Shown piece after piece: positions 9,577 to 17,738 of a stretch of DNA of 64,000 bases (position 1 is the first letter of the stretch; each line of letters opens with the position of its first letter). A program made the position numbers and the translations under genes. Where the stretch lies: positions 1 to 64,000 of the forward strand of contig JAVKCD010000025.1 in assembly GCA_040222855.1 (NCBI GenBank). The letters are read 5' to 3'. Source of the DNA: Phycisphaeraceae bacterium. GTDB lineage: Bacteria; Planctomycetota; Phycisphaerae; Phycisphaerales; Phycisphaeraceae. The notes below the pieces were generated by a model, which was given only the letters and a program-made list of their open reading frames with translations, was not told the DNA's origin and searched no databases.

Positions 9577-9957
9577 GTGAGGGTTGTGCGCATGGTGGGT
9601 TTTGGGGTGGGCGGGGATGAATCCGGGTTGCGGAGGGGTGTGCGGGGCTGTGTTTTGGGTCAGGGATGGGGTTGGGGTGGGGGTTTGAGAGTTTGGATGG
9701 TTGTGGGTTGTGCGCACGGGGGTTTTGGGGGGCTTGTTTCTGGCGTTCTTCGTGGTGGTTCGGGGGTGGGGTCGTCGATCAAAGGTGACCGATGGGGCCC
9801 GGAATGCGGGTGTTTGTGCGCACGGGTGGGAGGGGCGGGTGGGTTGATGGTGTTGGGTGTCGCGGCAGTTCAGGCACGGCAAGAGGCCTGAGCGGCGTGG
9901 CAGCATGTCTTGCGGCGGTGTGCCGGGCTGGGCAATAAGATGCGTCAAGAGGCCGCC
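9577..9957. repeat. G-rich direct repeat, copy A
   Basis: This is a strongly strand-asymmetric stretch with many G runs (9661-9684 contains four runs of three or more G, a canonical G-quadruplex pattern). The palindrome TGCGCA occurs at 9587, 9711 and 9817. A second copy at 20518-20873 is about 90% identical over the first 250 bases and has identical spacing (124 and 106 bases) between the three TGCGCA sites. Reading frames across it on either strand are low-complexity and resemble no protein family, so I treat it as non-coding. It leads directly into a decayed transposase tail. Confidence 0.75.
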
Positions 9958-10150
9958 TAGGGATCATCACCTGCCGAACCGATGGGATACACGGAGGGGG
10001 TGATTTAGAGCCAGCGATCAAGATTGAGCGAAAGAATTTCCGTGGTGATCCGCGATTGCTCTATCCAGTCATCTTGGTGCGATATAAAATCGCCTTCGCG
10101 GCCTGAGATGGCCGCAGGCGGAGCACAACAATCTGTTGGACCCCCGCTAC
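9958..10150 (+). repeat. Decayed transposase 3' end (tail copy 1)
   Basis: Related to the last 50 or so codons and the downstream end of the intact transposase gene at 10136-11155. GGATCATCA-CTGCCGAACCG and CGTGGTGATCCGCGATTGCTC correspond to the codons for SSVAEPLR and RGDPRLLF, but frameshifts and substitutions have destroyed coding. It ends with GCGGAGCACAACAATCTG-TTGGACCCCCGC, which overlaps the TTG start of the intact gene. Confidence 0.7.
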
Positions 10151-11200
10151 ACCCCAAAAGAGCGTGCCGAGATCCTCCAACTGATGCGCCTGCGCTGCTG
10201 GTCTGCCAAGCAGACAGCGGCGCGGTTCGTGGTCCAAACCAACACGATCCGTAACTGGAGAAGGGCGGTCAGAGAGAAGCATCGCGCTCAGGATGTTGTT
10301 GGTGCACCGCCCTGGAACAAGCTGCACGCAGGGGTGCGCTGGCTGGTCGATGAGATCAGATCTCTCTGTCCAGAACGCGAGTTCGGGACCCGAACCATTG
10401 CTCGGCACATCATGAAGGCCGGGGTTCAGATCAGCAGGGCCTCAGTTCTGCGGATTCTTGAGGAAGAGCGACGGCCTCATCCACCAGCTTGTACGTCCTC
10501 AAATGAGTCAGATCGAACTGCGCCCGAGCACTTCCAGCCACCGGGGCCGGATCATATCTGGCACATGGATCTAACCGTTCTGAAGGTGCTGTGGCTGCGA
10601 CTTGAGGTTGCGGGCATCATGGACGGGTTCAGTCGGAAGATCCTGACCCTAAGAGTCTCCAACTCAACTCCGAACACGAATCAGCTGTTGGCTCTAATCG
10701 ACGAAGTATCGGGGCAAGCGGGCTTGCTCCGATACTTCGTCACCGACCGAGGGGGACAGTTCCAGAGGCGGTTCAGGAATGAACTCAAGAACCGGGGCAT
10801 TGAGCACGCCCGCGGCAGGGCTCGGACCTGGCAGTTCAATGCCAAGATCGAGAGGCTGTTCTGGAGCCTGAAGAGCTGGTGGCGTGTATCTCTGATTGTG
10901 CCGAGGGTCGAGGCGATCCAGGCGCGCCTCGATGCCTACGTCACCTGGCACAACCGCTTTCGGCCACATGCAGCGCTAGGTATCAGGACGCCTGTCGAAG
11001 CCTTCATGGGATCATCAGTTGCCGAACCGCTTCGCTACGCGGAAGCGGGCGAGATCGAACCCGTGATCAGGGTCGAAAGACGAAACGTCCGCGGTGACCC
11101 CAGATTGCTCTTCCCAGACATCCGAGTGCGACCTAAACTGGATTTCGTGGCTTGAAATGGCTGCAGGGCGGAGCACAACAATCTCCTGGACCCCCGTTAC
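10099..11200 (+). mobile_element. Intact IS-like element bounded by about 50-bp direct repeats
   Basis: The transposase gene lies between two direct copies of a 50-bp sequence (10099-10150 and 11149-11200), both containing GGAGCACAACAATCT and TGGACCCCCG. The unit length is 1,050 bp. I see no convincing terminal inverted repeats. Similarity of the left flank to the transposase 3' end (9958-10150) gives a head-to-tail arrangement, as if a second unit upstream had lost its body. The right end falls 15 bp outside the cryptochrome gene and leaves that gene intact. Confidence 0.65.
10136..11155 (+). CDS. DDE integrase-core transposase
   Basis: 339 residues. An N-terminal helix-turn-helix (AEILQLMRLRCWSAKQTAAR ... 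IRNWRR) is followed by an rve/DDE core with Asp145 (HMDLT), Asp204 (VTDRGGQF) and Glu239 (NAKIER). A conserved C-terminus follows (FRPHAALG; EIEPVIRVERRNVRGDPRLL), typical of an IS481/IS3-like family widespread in planctomycetes. The start is TTG at 10136; upstream codons (AEHNNL) are also open, so translation might begin slightly earlier, and ATG 10184 is possible. All catalytic residues are present, so it may be active and may be the source of the tail fragments elsewhere in the window. Confidence 0.85.
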   Translation: MDPRYTPKERAEILQLMRLRCWSAKQTAARFVVQTNTIRNWRRAVREKHRAQDVVGAPPWNKLHAGVRWLVDEIRSLCPEREFGTRTIARHIMKAGVQISRASVLRILEEERRPHPPACTSSNESDRTAPEHFQPPGPDHIWHMDLTVLKVLWLRLEVAGIMDGFSRKILTLRVSNSTPNTNQLLALIDEVSGQAGLLRYFVTDRGGQFQRRFRNELKNRGIEHARGRARTWQFNAKIERLFWSLKSWWRVSLIVPRVEAIQARLDAYVTWHNRFRPHAALGIRTPVEAFMGSSVAEPLRYAEAGEIEPVIRVERRNVRGDPRLLFPDIRVRPKLDFVA

Positions 11201-11214
11201 CGCACAAGAAACGG

Positions 11215-12627
11215 CTAACGCCCACTCGCCCTACGCTTCCGCTCAGCCGGATGCCACCGCTCCTCAGCGTCAGCAAGCGACCGCCTCGGATCAACAATCG
11301 GCCGCGGACGATCAAGGCCCCGCAGCCACAGCCGCGAGTACTCCCCGCCCGGGTCGTAGCGCTGAGCCTGCCCGATGACGTCAAAACCACGGAAACCACG
11401 GGGGTCAGCCCCGACGCCCGCCGCATAGGCCCAGTTGCCCCAGTTCGCCGCCGGGCAGTAGTCAACAAGCCGCGACTCAAACCAGCGTGCGCCCCACCGC
11501 CAGTCGATCCCGAGGTTCTTGGCCAGAAAACTCGCAACGTTCTGCCTCCCCCGATTGCTCATGAACCCGGTGCTAGCCAGCTCGATCATGTTCGCATCGA
11601 CAAAATCAACACCCGTCCGACCTCGGCACCAGGCGTCGAAGGTTTCCCTGTTCCTACCCCAGTCAAGCTCGCGGCCCTGCGGCCCGTCGGCGTGAAACAG
11701 CAACCGGCCATGCTTTAGGAGGTAGAGGCGAAAGTACTCCCGCCAGTGAAGCTCAAACCTCAGCCAGTACGTCGAGTCGTTGGCGACCCGCTGGTCCTCA
11801 TAAACCAGAGTCTGTTCTGCGACACGCCGCGACGAGATGCAGCCCAGAGCCAGCCAAGGCGACAGCTTCGAGGAGTAGTCCGCGCCGAGTAACCCGTTGC
11901 GCGTCTCCTTGTACGACCGCAGGCAATCCCGATCGAACACCCACGACCGCAGCCGCTCGAACGCCGCCGGCTCACCGCCCCGGAACACCATGACCACACG
12001 ATCATCATCCCCAGGCTCCTCCACACCAAGCTCTGTCAGACTCGGCAACGCTCCCGGCTCCAACTCGTGAGACAGGGTCTCGAGACGACTCGGGGCTTCC
12101 ACCGGATGGCCGAGCTGCATTCTCTTCTCAACCTGCCGTCGCCAGTTACTGAACACCTCTGGCAGGTCACGCGCGTGCTCGAAGACATCGTCAAGTTCGT
12201 AAAGGCACTCTGGGTCAAGAATATTCTGATCACATTCTGGATGCTGCACATTCAGCCTTTTGAGCAGCGCTCTCTCGATCGCACGCTCTTCCGTGCCGGG
12301 TTCGCGGACCAAGCGGACCCGCGTAACACCGAGCCCGGCGACCAGGTCTGGCAGGACAACTTCCGGTTCGCCCATTCGGATCATCAGCTCGCTGCCAAGC
12401 CGACGAAGCGACGCACGCAGCGCATCAACAGACTCCAGGATGAACCGCAGCCGTCGACCGCAGCACCGCGGGAAACCCAACGGGTCCTCAGCAAGAAGCT
12501 CTCTGGGATCAAGAATCCAAACACCAGCGACAGGGCCGGTCATCCCCGCGAGCAGCGGCTGATCATCCACGCGCAGCTGCCGCCTAAACCAGACCAGTGT
12601 ACGCGTTGGCTCGTGCCCGCCAGCCAT
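11215..12627 (-). CDS. Cryptochrome-DASH / photolyase family protein
   Basis: The start is taken as ATG 12627, which overlaps the preceding gene's stop (TGATG); GTG 12639 is an alternative. The N-terminal photolyase alpha/beta domain opens with LVWFRRQLRVDD. The FAD-binding region contains TRNGLLGADYSSKLSPWLAL, which is strongly DASH-like, then FELHWREYFRLYLLKHG and NIGIDWRWGARWFES-type segments (here NLGIDWRWGARW). At 470 residues, the length fits the family. CRY-DASH proteins bind FAD and methenyl-tetrahydrofolate and repair UV dimers, chiefly in single-stranded DNA, or sense blue light. It is the last gene of a two-gene minus-strand unit with DUF427. Confidence 0.88.
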   Translation of the reverse strand: MAGGHEPTRTLVWFRRQLRVDDQPLLAGMTGPVAGVWILDPRELLAEDPLGFPRCCGRRLRFILESVDALRASLRRLGSELMIRMGEPEVVLPDLVAGLGVTRVRLVREPGTEERAIERALLKRLNVQHPECDQNILDPECLYELDDVFEHARDLPEVFSNWRRQVEKRMQLGHPVEAPSRLETLSHELEPGALPSLTELGVEEPGDDDRVVMVFRGGEPAAFERLRSWVFDRDCLRSYKETRNGLLGADYSSKLSPWLALGCISSRRVAEQTLVYEDQRVANDSTYWLRFELHWREYFRLYLLKHGRLLFHADGPQGRELDWGRNRETFDAWCRGRTGVDFVDANMIELASTGFMSNRGRQNVASFLAKNLGIDWRWGARWFESRLVDYCPAANWGNWAYAAGVGADPRGFRGFDVIGQAQRYDPGGEYSRLWLRGLDRPRPIVDPRRSLADAEERWHPAERKRRASGR

Positions 12628-13133
12628 CACCAGTGCCACGTCCCGGGTGAGCCCTTGAACGGGCCCACAACCCTGCCGGTCACCCAGCCGCCATAAAAGT
12701 TGCCGGTCTGCGGCTCGACGCGTTCATCCCCGACGTAGCAGGCGTCCATCGGCTCTGCATAGAACGAAACGTAGTCACGGATCGCCGTGAATGACCCCGT
12801 CGGACTTGGATACGACCAGGCCGCCGCCTCGGCGACCCGAGCGCCCACCACAACATTGAAGTAACGCGCACGCCCCTTCCACTCGCAGACGGAACTCTTT
12901 CTGATCACCTCCAGCACGCCCTCCGCGACATCCGCCGGCGGGATGTAATAGGTCGGCGGGTGACTCGTCTCCAAAACCCGGTAGCCGCCCGTCGATTCCG
13001 CGATCACCCGACCCGCCAGCACGACACGCAGGCGATCGGTCACCGGTTCGAGGCGCGGCGGGCGAGGATAATCCCACACAGACTCCTGCCCCGGTCCAGG
13101 CTTGATCGGCGTGATGCTCATGCTGATGCCCAT
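12627..13133 (-). CDS. DUF427 domain protein
   Basis: 168 residues from ATG 13133 (MGISMSITPIKPG). Family-like motifs are VVLAGRVIAESTGGYRVLET, HPPTYYIPPADV, SVCEWKGRARYFNV and WSYPSPTGSFTAIRDYVSFY. A longer frame runs upstream to 13343, but its N-terminus is Arg/Pro-rich and crosses the divergent promoter region, so I reject it. DUF427 proteins are small beta proteins of unknown biochemistry that often sit near photolyase or light-response genes, as here. Its stop codon overlaps the cryptochrome start, implying coupled translation. Confidence 0.85.
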   Translation of the reverse strand: MGISMSITPIKPGPGQESVWDYPRPPRLEPVTDRLRVVLAGRVIAESTGGYRVLETSHPPTYYIPPADVAEGVLEVIRKSSVCEWKGRARYFNVVVGARVAEAAAWSYPSPTGSFTAIRDYVSFYAEPMDACYVGDERVEPQTGNFYGGWVTGRVVGPFKGSPGTWHW

Positions 13134-13252
13134 CGCGACCCAGCTGCATGGCTGATCTCTAGCGGGTCTCTTTCGCTGGATTGTAGGTCGGTTCAGCGGG
13201 GCAGACCCGCCTCGGCTGCCAAACTGTCGAACCACGGGGCCACCCGGCCGCC

Positions 13253-13981
13253 GTGCTCTACGATGTCGACGTGAGAACCCGCGTCCTCGAGCCCGAGCGG
13301 ATGGATGACCCGGCACTGCCGGCGGCCGAACATCACCACGCACTCGCCGGCCTCCGCCGCATCAACGCGATCTGCATGACCCACCGGCGACTACTCGGCT
13401 TGGTCAGGAGTCTGACACGCAGCAGACCGGGCGACAGCATCCGTGTGCTCGACCTGGCCTGCGGGTCCGGCGATGCCGTGCGCTACATGGCTGGGCACGC
13501 CGCAGCAACGGGGCTGAGCTGGCACATCACCGGGCTCGACCGCAGCGCCGTCGTCGTAGACGAAGCCCGAAGACTCACCCCCGCATCACTTAGAGATCAC
13601 GTGAGCTTCTCCGTAGGTGATGCACTCGATGATCTCGATGCTCATGCGGCGGACATCGTGACCTGCAGCCTGTTCCTGCATCACCTGACCGACGAGGATG
13701 TGGTGCGACTCTTCCGGGGGGTTTATAAGAAGGCACGCATCGGCTTCGCGGCCCAGGATCTGGTACGAAGCAGAACGGGGTACTGGCTGGCCAGAGCGGG
13801 CACAAGGCTTCTGAGCCGGTCTCACGTGGTTCTTCACGACGGCCCGCAGTCCGTACGCGCCGCCTGGACAGTTGAGGAGATGCGGACCCTGCTCGAGACC
13901 TCCGGGATGGGCCGTGAACACACGGCTATTATGAGAATCTTCCCCGAGCGCATGCTGATCAGGTGGGCGCGTCATGACTGA
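13253..13981 (+). CDS. Class I SAM-dependent methyltransferase
   Basis: Motif I of the Rossmann methyltransferases is seen as VLDLACGSGDAVRY; later come SVGDALDDL and IVTCSLFLHHLTDEDV. The start is uncertain: GTG 13253 gives MLYDVDVRTR, whereas GTG 13271 gives MRTRVLEPERMDDP, closer to the usual family N-terminus. It is the first gene of a plus-strand operon with an FAD oxidoreductase and a type III polyketide synthase, overlapping the former by 8 bp. In comparable clusters such a methyltransferase modifies the alkylresorcinol or alkylquinone product; that role is inferred here. Confidence 0.82.
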   Translation: MLYDVDVRTRVLEPERMDDPALPAAEHHHALAGLRRINAICMTHRRLLGLVRSLTRSRPGDSIRVLDLACGSGDAVRYMAGHAAATGLSWHITGLDRSAVVVDEARRLTPASLRDHVSFSVGDALDDLDAHAADIVTCSLFLHHLTDEDVVRLFRGVYKKARIGFAAQDLVRSRTGYWLARAGTRLLSRSHVVLHDGPQSVRAAWTVEEMRTLLETSGMGREHTAIMRIFPERMLIRWARHD

Positions 13982-15107
13982 CACTTACGATGTTGTGGTC
14001 GCGGGGGCCGGGCCGGCGGGATCGCTGGCCGCTCTCCTCCTCGCGCGAGCAGGGATGTCCGTCCTGCTGGCAGAGAAATCAGCCTGGCCGAGAGATAAGG
14101 TCTGCGGCGGGTGTCTTAACGCGCGCGGCGTCGATCTGCTCCAGAGCGAAAGCCTGGATCTGCCCAGCCTCAAGAACCAGCAGTCGTACGACTCGATGCG
14201 TCTCGTAGGCTTCGGCAGCGTTGTCGATCTCCCCCTGACACAAGGCCGGATCATCGATCGGCGGGTGTTTGATGCTGAGCTGGTCGACGCCTCGATCCGG
14301 GAGGGCGTCCACTTCTTGCCCGAGCACCGGGTTGCTCTGTTCGATGGCGACAACAGGGACGACGGGCTTCGGATCATGCTCAAGGCTGGCGCGAACACGC
14401 GTGTTGTGAGCACTGGTTACATGATCGACGCCACCGGGGTCGGTCAACAGACGACTCCAACCAGCTGGGTCCAGGACCGGCGGTGTCTCGTGGGTGTTTC
14501 GGCCACCGTGCTCAGGTCCGACTGGCCCGCCGAAGTACCCGCGCCAGGACAGATGGTCATGGCGGTCCGACCCGAGGGCTATGTCGGCGTGGTTTTGCTG
14601 GGCGATGATCGTGTCCATGCGGCCGCGGCGATCCGCCCGTCGGTCATTCAGCGGCGGCGCTCCGGGGTCGCCGCCGTGGTGGCGGACATGCTGATGGCGT
14701 CACCGACCCAAGCCGACAGCGATTCCCTGACCAGGATGATCTGGAAAGGCACGGGCTTGCTCAACCGGCACGCGTCGCCAGCCGCATCGCATCGCTGGTT
14801 TCGTGTCGGGGATGCCGCGGGCTACCGTGAACCGTTTACCGGCGAGGGAATCACGCGTGCGCTCGAGAGCGCCAGGCATCTGGCGCAGCTGCTGCTCTCC
14901 GAGAAGGACACACCGGCCCAAGAGCAGATCTGGAACCGCTGGTGTTTTCATCGTTATCAGCGGCAGTGGCCCTGCCGTCTGGTCTCGGACCTGATCGCCA
15001 ATCCCATCGCCGCGCGTGTCAGCCTGGCGTTGCTCTCGCGGTTACCGGTGCTGGCACAGCCAATCTTACGATCCATTCAAGCCGATGTACCAAGAGGTGT
15101 CTCATGA
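13974..15107 (+). CDS. FAD-dependent oxidoreductase (geranylgeranyl reductase-like)
   Basis: The N-terminal dinucleotide-binding motif is VVVAGAGPAGSLAALLLARAG, followed by DKVCGGCLNARGVDLL, a signature of the geranylgeranyl reductase/aromatic hydroxylase group. The second FAD motif is RVGDAAGYREPFTGEGI. At 377 residues it is full length. It overlaps the methyltransferase before it and the polyketide synthase after it (ATGA at 15104). In type III PKS operons, flavoenzymes of this group hydroxylate or reduce the phenolic lipid; the exact reaction cannot be read from sequence. Confidence 0.85.
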   Translation: MTDTYDVVVAGAGPAGSLAALLLARAGMSVLLAEKSAWPRDKVCGGCLNARGVDLLQSESLDLPSLKNQQSYDSMRLVGFGSVVDLPLTQGRIIDRRVFDAELVDASIREGVHFLPEHRVALFDGDNRDDGLRIMLKAGANTRVVSTGYMIDATGVGQQTTPTSWVQDRRCLVGVSATVLRSDWPAEVPAPGQMVMAVRPEGYVGVVLLGDDRVHAAAAIRPSVIQRRRSGVAAVVADMLMASPTQADSDSLTRMIWKGTGLLNRHASPAASHRWFRVGDAAGYREPFTGEGITRALESARHLAQLLLSEKDTPAQEQIWNRWCFHRYQRQWPCRLVSDLIANPIAARVSLALLSRLPVLAQPILRSIQADVPRGVS

Positions 15108-16318
15108 CCATCATTCACGACAGCGGGCGTCGCGCCGTTGATCCCACGCGGGCTCACGCCAAAGAACAGACACCAAAGGATCGGGGCACCAGGGTTCTCG
15201 GTTTGGGTACGGCTCTACCCGCGCATCGGCTCTCTCGCGAGATGGCGCTGCGCTTCGCACTCGACCGTCTTCCCGACCGGCAAGCTGACCTGAGCTGGAT
15301 TGCGCGCCGATACGACCGGAGCGGGGTCGATGCCCGCTTCACGTGTCTATCGCCCGAGGCTGCTGCGGCATCTGAGTTTGATCTGCCCTCGATCGAGGAG
15401 TTCTTCCAGAGGGCATCAAGCCCCGCTGACAAAGGGCCGAGCACCGCAGAGCGTATGGCGCTCTACGAACGCTGCGCGCCACCTCTGATTGAGCGGGCAG
15501 TCTCCAGCGCTATTGCCTCAGCGGGTCTGGATGCTCACGAGATCACGCATCTGATCACCACGACCTGCACCGGCTTCTTCTCGCCCGGGCTTGATCATCT
15601 CCTGATCGATCGGCTCGGTCTGCACGAATCGGTGCAGCGAGTTCAGGTCGGCTTTATGGGTTGTCACGCGGCGATCAACGGACTTGGCGTCGCCGAGGCC
15701 CTTGCCAGCAGGGAAGCCGGCGCCCGTGTGGTGCTCGCCTGTGTTGAGCTGTGCTCACTGCACTTCCAGTACGACGCGTGTCGCGAGCAGGTGGTGGCCA
15801 ACGCGCTGTTCGGCGATGGAGCCGCCGCCGCCGTGGTCGGGCAGCCCGGAGAACAACGAGTCGGGACGGCATCTGATCACGTCAGTATCCGGATTTTGGG
15901 TCGCTGGAGTCATGTCCTGCCGGGAACCCGTGAAGCGATGTCCTGGCGGGTGACCGACCACGGGTTCAGGATGACGCTCAAGCCCGAGGTGCCCGGGCTC
16001 CTCCAGGGCTGCCTCCATGAAGGCCTTCTGGATCGTTGGTTGGCTGTCCATGGGCTGAACCGCAAGGAGGTCTCGGGCTGGGCGGTTCATCCGGGTGGAC
16101 CCAGAGTTCTGGATGCTGTTGAAGGCGCGCTATCACTGCCATCCGAGGCGTTGTCCGTCAGCCGCGAGATCCTCTTATCCCACGGCAACATGAGTTCACC
16201 CACCATCCTCTTCATCCTCCGGGCCCTCATGGCGTCGGGCGTTCGAGGTCATACCGTGCTGATGGCCTTCGGGCCGGGCCTGACCCTTGAGCTGGCCCTG
16301 GTGCACATCGAGGGCTAG
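15104..16318 (+). CDS. Type III polyketide synthase (chalcone/stilbene synthase-like)
   Basis: 404 residues from ATG 15104, which overlaps the upstream stop. An earlier in-frame ATG at 14942 lies inside the oxidoreductase gene and is rejected. The catalytic triad is visible: Cys187 in GFMGCHAAINGL, His329 in WAVHPGGPR and Asn362 in SHGNMSSPT. Other family marks are TTTCTGFFSPG and NALFGDGAAAAVVG. The enzyme would condense malonyl-CoA units onto a CoA starter, probably a fatty acyl chain, to give an alkylresorcinol or alkylpyrone. Methyltransferase and flavin oxidoreductase partners in the same operon fit a phenolic-lipid pathway. Confidence 0.9.
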   Translation: MTIIHDSGRRAVDPTRAHAKEQTPKDRGTRVLGLGTALPAHRLSREMALRFALDRLPDRQADLSWIARRYDRSGVDARFTCLSPEAAAASEFDLPSIEEFFQRASSPADKGPSTAERMALYERCAPPLIERAVSSAIASAGLDAHEITHLITTTCTGFFSPGLDHLLIDRLGLHESVQRVQVGFMGCHAAINGLGVAEALASREAGARVVLACVELCSLHFQYDACREQVVANALFGDGAAAAVVGQPGEQRVGTASDHVSIRILGRWSHVLPGTREAMSWRVTDHGFRMTLKPEVPGLLQGCLHEGLLDRWLAVHGLNRKEVSGWAVHPGGPRVLDAVEGALSLPSEALSVSREILLSHGNMSSPTILFILRALMASGVRGHTVLMAFGPGLTLELALVHIEG

Positions 16319-16353
16319 CTCGAGTCCGCCACCAACCACGGCGCAAGGAGGAG

Positions 16354-16677
16354 TCACGGGTTCCGCCATGTCAGGCTGCGCGCATTCATCTCAAGGACCA
16401 GCGGTTCACCTTCGGCCAGCATGCGCTCGCCGTACGCGACCGCCCTCTCGAGTTGCTGCTGATTCAGCTGCTTGTAGGCACGCAGCCTCCGATCCAGGTG
16501 CTCGTACCAGCAAGCCTCGAAGAGATGATCGAGGATGATCCGCATGAAGCAATGGTCGTACCGGACAGCCCAGTTGCCCTCACGGGCCGCCGCCGGCAGC
16601 CGCTGGCGTGTGATCTCGAGGTACCGGTCCTGCAGGTCGTACCGGTCTGCCTGATGTCCTTTAGCGTCTGCGTCCAT
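16354..16677 (-). CDS. Small conserved hypothetical protein
   Basis: 107 residues, mostly helical, with the pattern YDLQDRYLEITRQRLPAAAR and RYDHCFMRIILDHLFEACWY. I recall similar small proteins, sometimes labelled acetyltransferase-related, near photolyase or light-response genes, but I can give no activity. The gene converges on the polyketide synthase and is divergent from the renalase-like gene, with 59 bp between the two start codons. AGG about 10 bases upstream of the ATG is a weak ribosome-binding site. Confidence 0.65.
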   Translation of the reverse strand: MDADAKGHQADRYDLQDRYLEITRQRLPAAAREGNWAVRYDHCFMRIILDHLFEACWYEHLDRRLRAYKQLNQQQLERAVAYGERMLAEGEPLVLEMNARSLTWRNP

Positions 16678-16736
16678 GCGGCTTGACCTGTTTGACCATG
16701 AAGGACGCCAGTGAGTGTCCTGGTCTATGATCCCCT

Positions 16737-17738
16737 ATGAGCCATATCGCAATAGTAGGAGCAGGGATGGCTGGGACGACCGCCGCACGCCTGCTTGTTG
16801 AGGCTGGCCAGCGGGTCACGCTCTTCGACAAGGGCACCAGACCGGGCGGCCGTATGTCCACGCGCGAGCTGGATGACGTCAGCTTCGATCACGGCGCGCA
16901 GTACATCACGGCGAGAACGCCATCCTTCACGCAGGCGCTGGCGTCGTGGCGTCAGGCCGGCGTTATCGCCCTTTGGGAAGCCCGATCGATGGATTGGGAC
17001 GGCGACCTTCACCCCTCCGACCAGAAGAAGACACGCTGGGTCGGCACGCCCGCGATGGCCACGATCCTTAACCACCTGCAGATCGGTCTCGATGTTGAGT
17101 ATGGCCGTGCTGTGGACAGGATCATGAAAACCGACGCCGGCTGGAGCGTGCGACTCGACGACGGCGAGACGCGTGCCGGTTTCTCCTGCCTGCTGATATC
17201 GATCCCCGTCGAGCAGACCCGCCGGCTGCTGTCCGACTCCGGTCTCTCGCAGACCATCGACCTGGGCGAGTTGCACAGCCAACCCTGCTGGACCCTGTTG
17301 CTCTCCTACGAGCATAGCCTGGCTCTCGACTTCGACGCCGTGAGACTGACCGGCCACTCTTGTCTTGGCTGGCTGGCCAACAACTCCTCAAAGCTTATGA
17401 GGCCCTCCAAGGGCCCGGAGTGCTGGGTCATTCAGGCTACCGAGGCATGGAGCAGAGCCCACCTCGAACAAACCAGGGAACAAGCCGCCGAGCAGCTCCA
17501 GTCTACCTTTGAGCATTTCGTGAGCGGTTTCGATCACCCGCTGCCCGAGCCTCTATCAAGCAAGGCTCATCGCTGGCGCTACGCGCACATCGATCGGCCC
17601 GCCGGACAGGACCGGCTGACGGACACCGACCTGAAACTCGTAGTCTGTGGGGACTGGCTGCGCGGCCGACGTGTCGAGGATGCCTACCTCAGCGGGGCCT
17701 CCGCCGCAGATGCCGCCCTCGAGATGCTCGGCCCATGA
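16737..17738 (+). CDS. Renalase-like FAD/NAD(P)-dependent amine oxidoreductase
   Basis: The N-terminus IAIVGAGMAGTTAARLLVEAG is a GxGxxG FAD-binding fold, followed by the RPGGRMSTRE element and FDHGAQYITAR, both characteristic of the renalase/bacterial NAD(P)-binding amine oxidase group. The C-terminal FAD contact is VVCGDWLRGRRVEDAYLSGA. It starts a plus-strand unit and overlaps the next gene by 4 bp (ATGA). Bacterial homologues commonly sit with photolyases and cyclopropane-fatty-acid genes. The substrate here is unknown. Confidence 0.82.
   Translation: MSHIAIVGAGMAGTTAARLLVEAGQRVTLFDKGTRPGGRMSTRELDDVSFDHGAQYITARTPSFTQALASWRQAGVIALWEARSMDWDGDLHPSDQKKTRWVGTPAMATILNHLQIGLDVEYGRAVDRIMKTDAGWSVRLDDGETRAGFSCLLISIPVEQTRRLLSDSGLSQTIDLGELHSQPCWTLLLSYEHSLALDFDAVRLTGHSCLGWLANNSSKLMRPSKGPECWVIQATEAWSRAHLEQTREQAAEQLQSTFEHFVSGFDHPLPEPLSSKAHRWRYAHIDRPAGQDRLTDTDLKLVVCGDWLRGRRVEDAYLSGASAADAALEMLGP

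Noticed and set aside
9421-9948. 175-codon minus-strand frame rich in Pro, Thr and His, and a similar frame at 20392-20658
   Set aside because: Low-complexity translation of the G-rich repeat; no ribosome-binding site or family resemblance.
10099-11200. Bridge-RNA type IS110 element
   Set aside because: The transposase has a DDE integrase core and not the DEDD/Ser architecture of IS110, so a guide RNA in its ends is not expected.
14942-15103. Extended N-terminus of the type III PKS
   Set aside because: It overlaps the upstream oxidoreductase in another frame; ATG 15104 overlaps the stop and fits the family length.
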